Below, one piece after another: positions 43,111 through 53,862 of a stretch of 64,000 nucleotides of DNA. The stretch is from Fidelibacterota bacterium (GTDB lineage: Bacteria > Pseudomonadota > Alphaproteobacteria > Rhodospirillales > Rhodospirillaceae), in NCBI GenBank assembly GCA_947476275.1, contig CANJPQ010000013.1, positions 1 to 64,000 of the forward strand, read 5' to 3'. Both the position numbers and the translations under genes were made by a program. The notes beneath the pieces are model-generated. The model searched no databases. It saw only the letters and a program-made list of their open reading frames with translations, and was not told where the DNA came from. Every line of letters begins with the position of its first letter. Within the stretch, counting starts at the first letter, position 1.

Positions 43111-44934
43111 CTACTCCGCCGCGGCGGCCTTGGACATACGCTTGCGCATGTTCACATCCAGATACCGCTTGCGCAGACGGATGGCCTTGGGCGTGACTTC
43201 CACCAGTTCGTCGTCCTGGATGTAGGCGATGGCATCTTCCAGGGTGATCTGGCGCGGCGGCGGCAGGAACTGCTTGTCGTCCTTCATCGTCGTACGGAAG
43301 TTGGTGAGCTGCTTCGACTTGGTCGGGTTCACTTCCAGGTCGTTTTCGCGTGTGTGCTCACCGACGATCATGCCGGCATAAATCTTGTCGCCGGGGGCGA
43401 CGAACTGCGGGCCGCGGTCGATCAGGTTGAACAGGCCGTACTGGTTGGCTTCGCCCGGATCGGTGGCGATCAACACGCCTTCACGGCGCGAGGCGATGTT
43501 GCCCTTGTAGGGCGCGTAGCTGTGGAACAGGCGGTTCATCACGCCGGTGCCGCGGGTGTCGGTGAGGAACTCGCCGTGGTAGCCGATCATGCCGCGCGAC
43601 GGGGCGTGGAAGATCAGGCGCGTCTTGCCGCCGCCGGCGGGCTTCAGCTCCTGCAGCTCGGCTTTGCGCTGGGACATCTTCTCGACGACGATGCCGGAGT
43701 AGCCTTCGTCCACGTCGATCACGACTTCTTCGATCGGCTCCAGGCGCTTGCCGTTCTCGTCGGCTTGGAACAGCACGCGCGGGCGGGAGATCGACAGTTC
43801 GAAGCCTTCGCGGCGCAGATTCTCGATCAGCACGCCGAGCTGCAATTCGCCGCGGCCGGCGACTTCGTAGGCGTCCTTGTCCTCGGACTCTGAAACCTTG
43901 ATCGCCACGTTGCCTTCGGCTTCGCGCATCAGGCGCGCACCGATCACGCGGGTGGTGAGCTTGTCGCCATCCTGGCCGGCGAACGGCGAATCGTTCACCG
44001 AGAAGGTCATAGCCAGCGTCGGCGGATCGATCGGACGGGCCTTGATGGCCTCTGTCACTTCCGGCGCGCAGAAGGTGTCGGCGACGTTGGCTGTCGTCAT
44101 GCCGGCAAGCGCGATGATGTCGCCGGCTTCGGCGGATTCGACGGGCACGCGTTCCAGGCCACGGAACGACAGCAGCTTGGTCGCGCGGCCGGTTTCGAGC
44201 ACCTTGCCGTCGCGGCTCAGTACTTTCAGCGGCATGTTGACCCGGGCGATGCCGGTCTGGATGCGGCCGGTAAGAATGCGGCCGAGGTAGGGATCGGACT
44301 CGAGGGTGGTCGCCAGCATGGTGAAGGGCGCTTCGAGATCATGCGCCGGCGCTGGGACGTGAGAGACAATGAGATCGAACAGCGGCGAGAGATCCTTGCG
44401 CTCGTCCTTCTCCATGTCGCGCACGGCCCAACCGTCGCGGCCAACGGCGAACATGGTCGGGAAATCGAGCTGTTCATCGTTCGCGCCGAGCGCGCTGAAC
44501 ATGTCGAAAATCTCGGTGTGAACTTCGTCGGGACGCGCATCGCTGCGGTCGATCTTGTTGACCACAACCATCGGACGCATGCCCAGACCGAGTGCCTTGG
44601 AGAGCACGAACTTGGTTTGCGGGAGTGGGCCTTCGGCCGCGTCGACCAGCAAAACGACGCCGTCGACCATCGAGAGGATGCGTTCCACTTCGCCGCCGAA
44701 GTCGGCGTGGCCCGGGGTGTCGACGATGTTGAGTTTCACACCCTTCCATTCCACGGAGGTGCACTTGGCAAGAATGGTGATGCCGCGTTCACGCTCCAGG
44801 TCGTTGGAGTCCATCGCGCGTTCCTGCATGCGTGCATTGGCGCGCACAGTACCGCTCTGCTTGAGCATCGCGTCGACGAGCGTGGTTTTGCCATGGTCGA
44901 CGTGAGCGATGATGGCGATGTTGCGCAGATCCAT
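43111..44934 (-). CDS. typA: Ribosome-associated GTPase TypA/BipA
   Basis: A 607-residue translational GTPase that assists ribosome assembly and stress responses. GTP-binding motifs are G1 [13 protein letters not shown]3 [14 protein letters not shown] and G4 NKIDRSDA in the first 140 residues. Domains II, III, V and the BipA-specific C-terminal part follow, including [38 protein letters not shown] and [18 protein letters not shown]. The start at 44934 ([15 protein letters not shown]) matches homologues. A good promoter is visible upstream (45081-45108), giving a leader of about 140 bases. Confidence 0.97.
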   Translation of the reverse strand: MDLRNIAIIAHVDHGKTTLVDAMLKQSGTVRANARMQERAMDSNDLERERGITILAKCTSVEWKGVKLNIVDTPGHADFGGEVERILSMVDGVVLLVDAAEGPLPQTKFVLSKALGLGMRPMVVVNKIDRSDARPDEVHTEIFDMFSALGANDEQLDFPTMFAVGRDGWAVRDMEKDERKDLSPLFDLIVSHVPAPAHDLEAPFTMLATTLESDPYLGRILTGRIQTGIARVNMPLKVLSRDGKVLETGRATKLLSFRGLERVPVESAEAGDIIALAGMTTANVADTFCAPEVTEAIKARPIDPPTLAMTFSVNDSPFAGQDGDKLTTRVIGARLMREAEGNVAIKVSESEDKDAYEVAGRGELQLGVLIENLRREGFELSISRPRVLFQADENGKRLEPIEEVVIDVDEGYSGIVVEKMSQRKAELQELKPAGGGKTRLIFHAPSRGMIGYHGEFLTDTRGTGVMNRLFHSYAPYKGNIASRREGVLIATDPGEANQYGLFNLIDRGPQFVAPGDKIYAGMIVGEHTRENDLEVNPTKSKQLTNFRTTMKDDKQFLPPPRQITLEDAIAYIQDDELVEVTPKAIRLRKRYLDVNMRKRMSKAAAAE

Positions 44935-45080
44935 AAGGTCACTCGAGGCCGGGCGTTCACCGCCGGCCACTCCAAAAAACAGGGATCACAGAATCAAAAC
45001 CGGGCAGCCACTTCAACGGCGCCCGGAAGCCTTTGGCCGGTTCAAAAGGCGGAACTCCCGCCCCCGGCCGGCGCGGGCGG

Positions 45081-45108
45081 TATATAACGATCCGCCCCTC
45101 GCTGGCAA
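45081..45108 (-). promoter_or_regulatory. Predicted sigma-70-type promoter of typA
   Basis: On the minus strand TTGCCA (45108-45103), a 16-base spacer and TATATA (45086-45081) match the housekeeping consensus closely. Transcription would start near 45074, leaving a roughly 140-base untranslated leader before the typA ATG at 44934. Confidence 0.55.
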
Positions 45109-45137
45109 GGTGCAGTGCAGCGAAGACGCGATTTTGG

Positions 45138-45167
45138 CAGAAAAATTAAGGCTTTATGCCTAAAGCC
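45138..45167 (-). terminator. Rho-independent terminator overlapping the adenosine-kinase stop codon
   Basis: GGCTTTA (45150-45156) and TAAAGCC (45161-45167) form a 7-bp hairpin with a 4-base loop. On the minus strand it is followed by the T-rich TTAATTTTTC (45149-45140). The TAG stop of the kinase gene (45162-45160) lies inside the hairpin, so termination begins at the stop codon itself. Confidence 0.7.
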
Positions 45168-46137
45168 CGGCCTTGGTCATGAGCTCTCGCAGGCTGGCCT
45201 CGGGCCGGGCGCCCATGTGGCTGATCACCTCACCCGCCGCCAAGGCGCCCAGAAGGGCGCAATTCACCAGGGTGCGGCCATGGGTATAGCCATACAGGAA
45301 GCCCGCCGCGAATAGATCGCCGGCGCCGGTGGTGTCGACCAACTGGGGTATCGGGGAGGCCGGCACGGCCGCCACTGACCCGCCATCGATGACAACAGCC
45401 CCAGATGCGCCGCGGGTGACCACGGACATCATTTTCGAGGATGTGAGTTCCCGTGCCGCGGAGTCGAAATCGGGCTTGCCGGTGAGGCGCAGGACCTCGG
45501 CCTCGTTACCGAACAGGATATCGATCTCGTCCCGGATCAGGGCGGTGAGATCGTCATAGTGGCTGTCGATGACGAACACGTCGGATAGAGAGAGGGCGCG
45601 CTTTTTGCCCGCCTGTTTCGCGATTCCGGCGGCCTTGCGGATCGCCTCCTTGGAGCGGGGCGTATTCCACTGGTAGCCCTCGATGTAGAGCACGTCGGCA
45701 TCAGCGATTACCTCGGGGTCAACGTCCTCCGGGCCGAGATCCGTGCAGGCGCCGAGATAGGTGTTCATGTAGCGCTGGGCGTCCGGCGTCACGAGGATCA
45801 TGGAGACCGCCGTGGGCAGGTTCGGCGACGGCGTGCCGCCGAAGAAATCCACGCCTGCCACCTTGATCTCGTGGGCGTAAATCTCGCCCAGCTTGTCGTT
45901 GCCGACCTTGCCGATAAATGCGGCCTTGCCGCCGAGGGAGGCGACGCCGACCATGGTATTGGCGCCGGAGCCGCCGGAGATTTCGACCGCGTGACCCATG
46001 CGGTCGTAGAGCGACTTCGCCCGATCAGCATCGATCAATTGCATGGTGCCCATGCCCTCCGCTGCGACGAAGGCGGCATCGGCCTTCGCGATCAGGTCGA
46101 CAATGGCGTTGCCGATGGAGACGACGTCGTAGGGCAT
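45160..46137 (-). CDS. PfkB-family adenosine kinase
   Basis: A 325-residue ribokinase-fold kinase. The start YDVVSIGNAIVDLIAKAD and the substrate-site motif ISGGSGANTMVGVASLGGKAAFIGKVGND (about 54-82) are PfkB signature 1. DTTGAGDLFAAGFLYGYTHG is signature 2 with the anion hole and catalytic Asp. The combination YDVVSIGNAIVD with the GSGANT variant is that of alphaproteobacterial adenosine kinases, which phosphorylate adenosine to AMP. Another nucleoside or sugar substrate cannot be excluded. It is transcribed alone, ending in a terminator. Confidence 0.87.
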   Translation of the reverse strand: MPYDVVSIGNAIVDLIAKADAAFVAAEGMGTMQLIDADRAKSLYDRMGHAVEISGGSGANTMVGVASLGGKAAFIGKVGNDKLGEIYAHEIKVAGVDFFGGTPSPNLPTAVSMILVTPDAQRYMNTYLGACTDLGPEDVDPEVIADADVLYIEGYQWNTPRSKEAIRKAAGIAKQAGKKRALSLSDVFVIDSHYDDLTALIRDEIDILFGNEAEVLRLTGKPDFDSAARELTSSKMMSVVTRGASGAVVIDGGSVAAVPASPIPQLVDTTGAGDLFAAGFLYGYTHGRTLVNCALLGALAAGEVISHMGARPEASLRELMTKAGL

Positions 46138-46235
46138 GAAGGCTGGGGGGCTGGGGGTGGGAAGAATTGCGCGCGGAGTATAGCGGCGCGAGGCGGGGTC
46201 ACAAGTAAAGCCGCAGCACCTATAGTCGTCCCGTC

Positions 46236-46901
46236 ATGATACGTGCCTATGGATTGGCGTTCGCCCAACTGCTCGACCCGCGCATCCTGCGGTGGGCGAT
46301 GCTCAGTGTGCTGATCACCCTGGCGGTGTATGGCCTGCTGATCGGCGGGATCGTCCTTGTGTTAAGCCAAGTGGAATTGGCGACGATCCCCTGGCTCGAC
46401 ATGCTGGCGCGGTGGGGAAGCGGGTTGGCGGCGGTTTTGCTGGCGACCCTGATGTTCCCCGGCGTGGTGTCGGCGGTGATCATGCTCGGCCAGGAACGCA
46501 TCATCGATGCGGTGGAAAGCCGCCACTATCCCGGCCTAACACCGGCGCGGCCCCTCGCCCTTGGGGCGGCGATCGGGGTCGCCCTGCGGCTGTTGGGGCT
46601 GACGGTGCTGCTGAACCTGCTGATGCTGCCGGTCTATATGGCCTTGCTGTGGCTGCCGCCGCTGAATGTGCTGGTGTTCGCCGTCGTCAACGGAGCGCTT
46701 TTGGGCCGCGACTATTTCCAGACCGTGGCCCTGCGGCGTCTCTCCCCGGCCCAGGTGTCAGCCCTGCGACTGCCGCGCCGCAAGCAGGTCTGGGCCGCCG
46801 GAACGGTGGCGGCCCTGCTGCTCACCATCCCCGGACTGAACCTGATTGCCCCGGTGATCGCCACAGCCGCCTTCGTGCATCTGGTCCAGGAGCCCGGTTG
46901 A
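46236..46901 (+). CDS. CysZ/EI24-family membrane protein
   Basis: A 221-residue protein with about five hydrophobic segments: LRWAMLSVLITLAVYGLLIGGIVLVL, MLARWGSGLAAVLLATLMFPGVVSAVIML, LRLLGLTVLLNLLMLPVYMALLWLPPLNVLVFAVVN and AGTVAALLLTIPGLNLIAPVIATAAFVHL. The VNGALLGRDYFQTVALRRL segment is conserved in the EI24 domain family. CysZ in enteric bacteria mediates sulfate uptake, but alphaproteobacterial members are not functionally tested. No cysteine-biosynthesis gene is adjacent. Confidence 0.82.
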   Translation: MIRAYGLAFAQLLDPRILRWAMLSVLITLAVYGLLIGGIVLVLSQVELATIPWLDMLARWGSGLAAVLLATLMFPGVVSAVIMLGQERIIDAVESRHYPGLTPARPLALGAAIGVALRLLGLTVLLNLLMLPVYMALLWLPPLNVLVFAVVNGALLGRDYFQTVALRRLSPAQVSALRLPRRKQVWAAGTVAALLLTIPGLNLIAPVIATAAFVHLVQEPG

Positions 46902-46946
46902 TTCTGTTGCGGGTTGCCGTACTCGAAAAATTAACGCGTCGGGCCT

Positions 46947-47726
46947 ATGCTTTCGGTCATGACTCCTTCCGAGCTTTCGCCCACCGGCGCGACGCAGGAC
47001 ACCGAGGCTGACGCCGCGGTGCCCCGGGTCGCTTTTCCAACCGTGCGCAGCCGACCGCCCACCAAAGTTTTTGCGACCAAAAGCCTCTCCGCCCGCAGCC
47101 TGATGGCGCAGGCGGCGAAGGGTGATCGCGTGCCGCTGCATGAACGGCTGCACGGAAAGGCGCCCCTCGTAAAATGGCCCAAGAGCGCAATTCGTAAGAC
47201 GACACCCGTGGCAGGTCCATCTGCCGACGCTGTTCCTGCGGAGACGCAAGAGCCGACGCGGGGGGAAAAGAAGAGGGAGAACATGTCCGAGCGTTTCATC
47301 GCCGAGCGGCTGCTGTCGGGTCGCGGCGGCTCCACCTTCAATCCGCAAGTGCCGCGGCGCGTGCTGGACATACCGAGCCCCGGCGCGGTGAAGTCCACCG
47401 AGGCCGACATGGAAGGCAAGCGGCTGATCATCGGACGGGCGGTTTCGCTGACCGGTGAAATCGGTGGCTGCGAACGGCTGATCGTCGAAGGCAAAGTCGA
47501 CGCCACCCTGCGCGACATCAAGACACTCGAAGTCGGCGCCCAAGGGAGCTTCAAGGGCGAAGCGGCCGTGGAGACCGCGGTCATCGCCGGCACGTTCGAG
47601 GGCAAGCTGGCCGTAAGCGGACATCTCGACATCGGCGCCAGCGCCGTGGTGAAGGGTACCGTCAGCTACGGCACGATCGCCGTGGCAAACGGCGGCAAAC
47701 TGCTCGGCACGGTCGAGAGCGCCTAA
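46947..47726 (+). CDS. Bactofilin-family cytoskeletal protein with long N-terminal extension
   Basis: A 259-residue reading. Residues about 155-255 are a bactofilin domain of short beta-helical repeats (IIGRAVSLTGEIGGCERLIVEGKVDATL...LEVGAQGSFKGEAAVETAVIAGTFEGKLAVSGHLDIGASAVVKGTVSYG). Bactofilins polymerise without nucleotide and scaffold cell-shape or envelope enzymes. The first 110 residues are basic and Pro/Ala-rich with no known domain. An internal ATG at 47283 with a strong AGAGGGAG Shine-Dalgarno would give a 147-residue protein of the more usual length, so either or both starts may be used. It lies 45 bases after the CysZ-like gene. Confidence 0.83.
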   Translation: MLSVMTPSELSPTGATQDTEADAAVPRVAFPTVRSRPPTKVFATKSLSARSLMAQAAKGDRVPLHERLHGKAPLVKWPKSAIRKTTPVAGPSADAVPAETQEPTRGEKKRENMSERFIAERLLSGRGGSTFNPQVPRRVLDIPSPGAVKSTEADMEGKRLIIGRAVSLTGEIGGCERLIVEGKVDATLRDIKTLEVGAQGSFKGEAAVETAVIAGTFEGKLAVSGHLDIGASAVVKGTVSYGTIAVANGGKLLGTVESA

Positions 47727-47778
47727 AACCGTCTTCCGGCGTTATCTTTTCCATCGATCAACTTTAGGCGGGACGAAC

Positions 47779-48165
47779 ATGGATGACGCGCGCGCGATCC
47801 GCGAGCTCGTGCAAACGTGGATGCTGGCGAGCAAGGCCGGCGACACAGCCAAAGTCTTGAGCTTGCTGACCCAAGACGTCGTGTTCATGGTGCCGGGGCA
47901 AGAGCCCTTCGGCAAAGACGCCTTCGCCGCCATGTCCGCCCAGCAGCAAAGGGCGCAGATGGAGATCGACGGCACGGCCGAGACCGTGGAGGTCGAAGTC
48001 CTGGGCGACTTGGCGTATATGCGCAATCGGCTGGAAGTGAAAGTCACGCCCAAGGGCGGCGAAACCGTCACCCGCAGCGGCTATACGCTCACCATCTTGC
48101 GCAAAGAGAACGGCCAGTGGCGTTTGGCGCGAGATGCCAATTTGCTGACGCTGACGAACCGCTAG
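47779..48165 (+). CDS. SgcJ/YybH-type NTF2-like (DUF4440) protein
   Basis: A 128-residue cytosolic protein with a cystatin-like fold: AIRELVQTWMLASKAGDTAKVLSLLTQDVVFMVPGQEPFGKDAFAAM in the N-terminal half, then beta strands EVEVLGDLAYMRNRLEVKVTP and RSGYTLTILRKENGQWRLARDANLL. Proteins of this type are annotated SgcJ/EcaC oxidoreductase family or YybH, with no agreed function. The stop shares a CTAG tetranucleotide with the converging nth gene. It is not closely related to the secreted NTF2-like protein at 9976-10470. Confidence 0.8.
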   Translation: MDDARAIRELVQTWMLASKAGDTAKVLSLLTQDVVFMVPGQEPFGKDAFAAMSAQQQRAQMEIDGTAETVEVEVLGDLAYMRNRLEVKVTPKGGETVTRSGYTLTILRKENGQWRLARDANLLTLTNR

Positions 48166-48905
48166 CGCTTCATCTTCGCCTTGGTGCGCCTTGCGCCTTT
48201 CGCGGCGCCGACGGCCTTGGACACACGCTTCGGCCTTCCCTTCGCCTTCACATCCTTCGCCAGCGCGCCCGGCGGCGGCGTCTTGTCCTTGAACGCGCAG
48301 AGGTCGTTCACCACGCAGCGCCAGCACTCGGGCGTACGCGCCTTGCACACGTAGCGGCCGTGCAGGATGAGCCAGTGATGCGCATGCTGCTTGAACTGCG
48401 GTGGCGTGACCTTCTCGAGCTTCAATTCCACTTGCAAAGGGTTCTTGCCCGGCGCGAGCCCTGTCCGGTTCGAGACACGAAAGATATGTGTGTCCACCGC
48501 GATGGTGTACTCACCGAACGCGACATTGAGCACCACATTGGCGGTCTTGCGCCCGACGCCCGGCAACCCTTCGAGCGCTTCGCGATCGCGCGGCACCACG
48601 CCGCCGTGCTGGTCGATCAGGATGCGCGCGGCGGCCATGACGTTCTTGGCCTTGGTGTTAAAGAGCCCGATGGTCTTAATATAGGACTTCAAGCCGTCTT
48701 CGCCGAGCGCCAGCATCTTTTCCGGCGTGTCGACGGTCTTGAACAGATCCTTCGTCGCCTTGTTCACCGACACGTCTGTCGCTTGCGCCGACAGCGCAAC
48801 CGCCACGACGAGGGTGTACGGATTGACGAACTGAAGTTCGGTCTTTGGCGCAGGCTCGTGCTCTCGCAGCCGACTGTAAAAGTCGACGACTTTCTCCGGC
48901 TTCAT
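48162..48905 (-). CDS. nth: Endonuclease III (DNA glycosylase/AP lyase)
   Basis: A 247-residue base-excision-repair enzyme. It contains the helix-hairpin-helix LEGLPGVGRKTANVVLNVAFGE with the catalytic Lys, the catalytic Asp in IAVDTHIFRVSNRTGL, and a [4Fe-4S] site of the form C-X6-C-X2-C-X5-C (CKARTPECWRCVVNDLC). The C-terminus is extended by about 35 Lys/Arg/Ala-rich residues beyond the cluster. The start overlaps the dapB stop by four bases (ATGA), so it is translationally coupled to dapB in the dnaK-dnaJ-dapB-nth order. Confidence 0.96.
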   Translation of the reverse strand: MKPEKVVDFYSRLREHEPAPKTELQFVNPYTLVVAVALSAQATDVSVNKATKDLFKTVDTPEKMLALGEDGLKSYIKTIGLFNTKAKNVMAAARILIDQHGGVVPRDREALEGLPGVGRKTANVVLNVAFGEYTIAVDTHIFRVSNRTGLAPGKNPLQVELKLEKVTPPQFKQHAHHWLILHGRYVCKARTPECWRCVVNDLCAFKDKTPPPGALAKDVKAKGRPKRVSKAVGAAKGARRTKAKMKR

Positions 48906-49696
48906 AGCCCGAGAACGTCCTTCATCGAGTAAAGTCCTGCCGCATGGCCTTTGGTCCAGAGCGCCGCACGCACGGCGCCGCGGGCGAACACCACCCGGGA
49001 CGAGGCCTTGTGGCCGAGCTCAATCCGTTCGCCGTCGGCGGCGAAGATCACCGTGTGATCGCCGACGACATCGCCGCCGCGCAATGTCGCGAAGCCGATC
49101 TCGCCAGCGGGGCGGGCACCGACTTGGCCTTCGCGCGTCCACTTGCCGACCTTCTGCAGATCGACCTTGCGGCCGGCGGCGGCGGCTTCACCGAGGCTGA
49201 GCGCCGTACCGGAGGGCGCATCGACCTTGTGACGATGGTGCATTTCAAGAATGTCGATGTCGTATTCCGGTCCGAGCGTACTCGCGAGTTTTTCGGTCAG
49301 CGCGAATAGCACATTCACGCCAACGCTGAAGTTCGATGCATGCACCACGCACACGGACTTCGCTGCATTGACGACCGCTTCTTTCGCGGTCGCGTTCAAG
49401 CCCGTGGTGCCGAGCACCAACGACGTGCCGGTCTCGGCGGCGAGCTCGGCGTGCCGTGCCGCGACCGAAGCGACGGTAAAATCGATCACGCAGTCGCTGG
49501 CCTTGAACAAGGCAGTAGCATCGCTGCCGACTGTCACGCCGACCGGCGCTACGCCAACCAGCGCGCCGAGATCCTGGCCGACGGCCGGACCGGATGGCTC
49601 CATGCCACCGCCGAGTTCAGCACCGGGCGTGTCGAGAATCTGCTGGATCAGCGCGCGACCCATGCGGCCGGCGCAGCCGACGATACCGATCTTCAT
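48902..49696 (-). CDS. dapB: 4-hydroxy-tetrahydrodipicolinate reductase
   Basis: A 264-residue enzyme of the diaminopimelate/lysine pathway using NAD(P)H. The nucleotide-binding start is KIGIVGCAGRMGRALIQ, with DFTVASVAARHAELAAETGTSLVLGTTGL in the middle and the catalytic signature EMHHRHKVDAPSGTALSLGEAAA (His-His pair and Lys). Length and C-terminus are typical. The ATG at 49696 is fixed by homology, although the frame continues upstream across dnaJ on the other reading phase. It lies 95 bases after dnaJ, with a palindromic repeat in the gap. Confidence 0.96.
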   Translation of the reverse strand: MKIGIVGCAGRMGRALIQQILDTPGAELGGGMEPSGPAVGQDLGALVGVAPVGVTVGSDATALFKASDCVIDFTVASVAARHAELAAETGTSLVLGTTGLNATAKEAVVNAAKSVCVVHASNFSVGVNVLFALTEKLASTLGPEYDIDILEMHHRHKVDAPSGTALSLGEAAAAGRKVDLQKVGKWTREGQVGARPAGEIGFATLRGGDVVGDHTVIFAADGERIELGHKASSRVVFARGAVRAALWTKGHAAGLYSMKDVLGL

Positions 49697-49730
49697 AGAC
49701 GAGAGCCCCTGTGTGTGGGGTCGAGTGTTG

Positions 49731-49768
49731 TTGCCCTGAACCCCCGGGTCAAGCCCGAGGGTGACAAT
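49731..49768. repeat. REP-like palindromic element between dnaJ and dapB
   Basis: CCCCCGGG (49741-49748) and CCCGAGGG (49754-49761) pair with one mismatch around TCAAG, flanked by TTGCCCTGAA and TGACAATC. This matches a short GC-rich repeat found in very many alphaproteobacterial genomes (core CCGGGTCAAGCCCGG followed by TGAC). It lies within the dnaJ-dapB gap and may stabilise the upstream dnaKJ message. Confidence 0.6.
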
Positions 49769-49791
49769 CAAAAGGACGACCGCGCCGCGGC

Positions 49792-50931
49792 TTAGCGGGC
49801 GACGTCGGCGATGAATTCTTTGACCTTGTCGAAGAAGGACGTGCTTTCCGGGGAGTAGGTCCGCTCGTCGCTTTCTTTGGCGAACTCCTCGAGCAGCTTC
49901 TTCTGCTTGTCGGTGAGGCTGACCGGCACTTCGACCGCGGCTTCCAGGAATATGTCGCCGCGCGCGGCGGAGCGCAGCACGCTCATGCCCTTGCCCTTGA
50001 GGCGGAAGCGGTGGCCGTGCTGGCAGCCCTTCGGAATGCTCACCTTGACCTTCGTGCCGTCGATCGATGGCACTTCCACTTCGCCGCCTAAGGCCGCGGT
50101 GGTCATGGGGATCGGCATGCGCATACCGAGGTTCGCCCCGTCGCGCTGAAACATCCTGTGCGGCGCGATAGCGAGGAAGATGTAGAGATCGCCGGCCGGG
50201 GCGCCGTGCACGCCCGCTTCGCCTTCGCCGGCGAGACGGATGCGCGTGCCTTCCTCGACGCCGGGAGGGATGGTGACTTCGAGTTGCTTTTCTTTGCGCT
50301 GGCGGCCGGCGCCGTTGCACTTCTGGCAGGGGTCGCTGATCACCTGTCCGGCGCCCTGGCACATGGGGCAGGTCCGTTCGACCGTGAAGAAGCCTTGCTG
50401 GCTGCGCACCTTGCCGGCGCCGCGGCAGGTCGGGCAACCTGCGGGGGCGGCGCCGTTCTTGCCGCCGGAGCCCTTGCAGGCATCGCAGGTGATCGACGAC
50501 GGCACGGTGATCTTGGCCTTCTTGCCGCCGAAGGCTTCCTCGAGCGTGATCTCCATGTTGTAGCGTAGATCCTGGCCGCGCCCGGTGCTGCGCCCGCCGC
50601 GGCGACCACGGCCCATCATGTCGCCGAACATCTCGTCGAAGATGTCGGCGAAGCCAGAGCCGAAGCCGAAATCGCCCGCGCCACTACCGCCACCGCCGCC
50701 CTGTTCAAAGGCCGCATGGCCGAAACGGTCGTAGGCCGCGCGCTTCTGCTCGTCGCGCAGGACTTCGTAGGCTTCGCTGATTTGCTTGAATTTCAGTTCG
50801 GCGGATTGATCGCCCGGGTTCTTATCCGGGTGAAACTTCATCGCAAGCTTGCGAAACGACTTCTTGAGCTCTTCGCCCGAGGCCGTCTTGGTCACTTCCA
50901 GCGTTTCGTAGTAGCAAGCCTTGGTCGCCAT
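49792..50931 (-). CDS. dnaJ: Chaperone protein DnaJ
   Basis: A 379-residue Hsp40 that stimulates DnaK. The J domain (residues about 5-70) holds the essential HPD in [12 protein letters not shown] Gly/Phe-rich linker ([21 protein letters not shown]) follows. The zinc-binding domain has four CXXCXGXG repeats ([32 protein letters not shown]), and two substrate-binding beta domains complete a type I DnaJ. It lies 81 bases after dnaK with a strong hairpin in the gap. Transcription is presumably from the dnaK heat-shock promoter. Confidence 0.98.
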   Translation of the reverse strand: MATKACYYETLEVTKTASGEELKKSFRKLAMKFHPDKNPGDQSAELKFKQISEAYEVLRDEQKRAAYDRFGHAAFEQGGGGGSGAGDFGFGSGFADIFDEMFGDMMGRGRRGGRSTGRGQDLRYNMEITLEEAFGGKKAKITVPSSITCDACKGSGGKNGAAPAGCPTCRGAGKVRSQQGFFTVERTCPMCQGAGQVISDPCQKCNGAGRQRKEKQLEVTIPPGVEEGTRIRLAGEGEAGVHGAPAGDLYIFLAIAPHRMFQRDGANLGMRMPIPMTTAALGGEVEVPSIDGTKVKVSIPKGCQHGHRFRLKGKGMSVLRSAARGDIFLEAAVEVPVSLTDKQKKLLEEFAKESDERTYSPESTSFFDKVKEFIADVAR

Positions 50932-50956
50932 CGTGCCGCTCTCGCCCCCGCGTGTG

Positions 50957-50990
50957 AAGACGCCCGGCGGATGCGGCCGCCGGGCGCTTC
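50957..50990 (-). other. Strong RNA hairpin in the dnaK-dnaJ intergenic region
   Basis: CGCCCGGCGG (50961-50970) and CCGCCGGGCG (50977-50986) form a perfect 10-bp stem with a 6-base loop, extended by a GAAG/CTTC outer pair with one bulge. No T-run follows on the minus strand, so a partial attenuator or a barrier protecting the dnaK message from 3' decay is more likely than a full terminator. Confidence 0.65.
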
Positions 50991-51012
50991 GTCTCTCGGT
51001 TTTAGGGTCGCG

Positions 51013-52920
<1,908 letters not shown>

Positions 52921-53047
52921 ATTCAAAATCCTCTCATGCGGCAGACATCTGGAGCCCGTAGCAGCGGGGAAACTGCTGTCGTGACCGGCACCCCGGATGT
53001 CCCCAGGGGTTAGCAGGTTCGCGTGCATCCCCTCGAACCTGCCGCGT

Positions 53048-53076
53048 ATATAAGGGGGGGTCGAAAACCCCGCAAC
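53048..53076 (-). promoter_or_regulatory. Predicted sigma-32 (heat-shock) promoter of dnaK
   Basis: On the minus strand GTTG (53076-53073), an 18-base spacer and CTTATAT (53054-53048) fit the alphaproteobacterial heat-shock consensus CTTG-N17/18-CYTATNT, with one mismatch in the -35. Transcription would start near 53040, giving a leader of about 120 bases before the dnaK ATG. No CIRCE element is seen here, so HrcA control of dnaKJ is not suggested. Confidence 0.6.
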
Positions 53077-53162
53077 CGTCGAACCGACTCAATTTGCAGG
53101 GTTTTTGGCTGCGAAATCAGCCCTTGCCGAGAACTTTTAGCCGTCCCACATAGCCGCGCGCC

Positions 53163-53822
53163 ATGCCCAACCCCGCCCAGCAGCCAGATCTATTCGCAAA
53201 CACCCCCGCCTGGACCCCTCCAGCGGGACTTTTGCACCTTTCGGGGCTATTTGAGTGCCCCGAACAGGCCGAATTGGCCGTCGCGGTGGCTGAGATTGCC
53301 CGGCGCGCCCCCTTCCGGCACCCCAGGATGCGCGGCAAGGGCGTGTTCTCCGCCGCGATCACCAATTGTGGGGACGTCGGCTGGTGGAGCGACGAGAAAG
53401 GCTACCGCTACCTTCCAGGCCAGCCGGACGGGTCCGGCCCTTGGCCCGCGATCCCCGACGCCTTCCGCAGGGCCGTGGGGCGTGCGGTCGCCGGAACGCG
53501 CTGGGAGGGATTCGCACCCGACGCGTGCCTGATCAATTTCTACGGCCCCGACGCCAAGATGGGGCTGCACCAGGACAAGGACGAAGCCGACTTCACACAG
53601 CCGATCGTCACCGTTTGCCTGGGCGACGCCGCGGACTGGATGATCGGCGGACCGGCGCGGGCCGACAAGGCGACGGCATTTCGGGTGAACAGCGGCGACG
53701 CGCTGGTGATGGGCCCGCCGGCGCGCATGCTGTTTCACGGCGTGCGGCGCGTTCACGCCGGCACAAGCCCGATCGCGGATCTCGCCGGACGCTACAGCCT
53801 GACATTCCGAAAAGCGTTGTAA
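53163..53822 (+). CDS. AlkB-family 2-oxoglutarate/Fe(II) dioxygenase (DNA/RNA demethylase)
   Basis: A 219-residue oxidative demethylase that repairs 1-methyladenine and 3-methylcytosine. The iron ligands are His136 and Asp138 in MGLHQDKDEADF and His192 in MLFHGVRRVHAGT. The 2-oxoglutarate-binding arginines are Arg210 and Arg216 in RYSLTFRKAL. The PD(A)CLINFYGPDAKMGLHQDKDE stretch and PIVTVCLGDAADWMIGG are standard for AlkB. The length equals E. coli AlkB. It is divergent from dnaK and convergent with the ASCH gene; no ada gene is adjacent. Confidence 0.93.
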   Translation: MPNPAQQPDLFANTPAWTPPAGLLHLSGLFECPEQAELAVAVAEIARRAPFRHPRMRGKGVFSAAITNCGDVGWWSDEKGYRYLPGQPDGSGPWPAIPDAFRRAVGRAVAGTRWEGFAPDACLINFYGPDAKMGLHQDKDEADFTQPIVTVCLGDAADWMIGGPARADKATAFRVNSGDALVMGPPARMLFHGVRRVHAGTSPIADLAGRYSLTFRKAL

Positions 53823-53862
53823 GGCGATCCACGCGTCGGCGGTGGCGTCTCGCGCGGCTCGG

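Noticed and set aside
49697-50437. Upstream extension of the dapB frame across dnaJ
   Set aside because: It is low-complexity Arg-rich translation of dnaJ in another phase; dapB homologues start at 49696.
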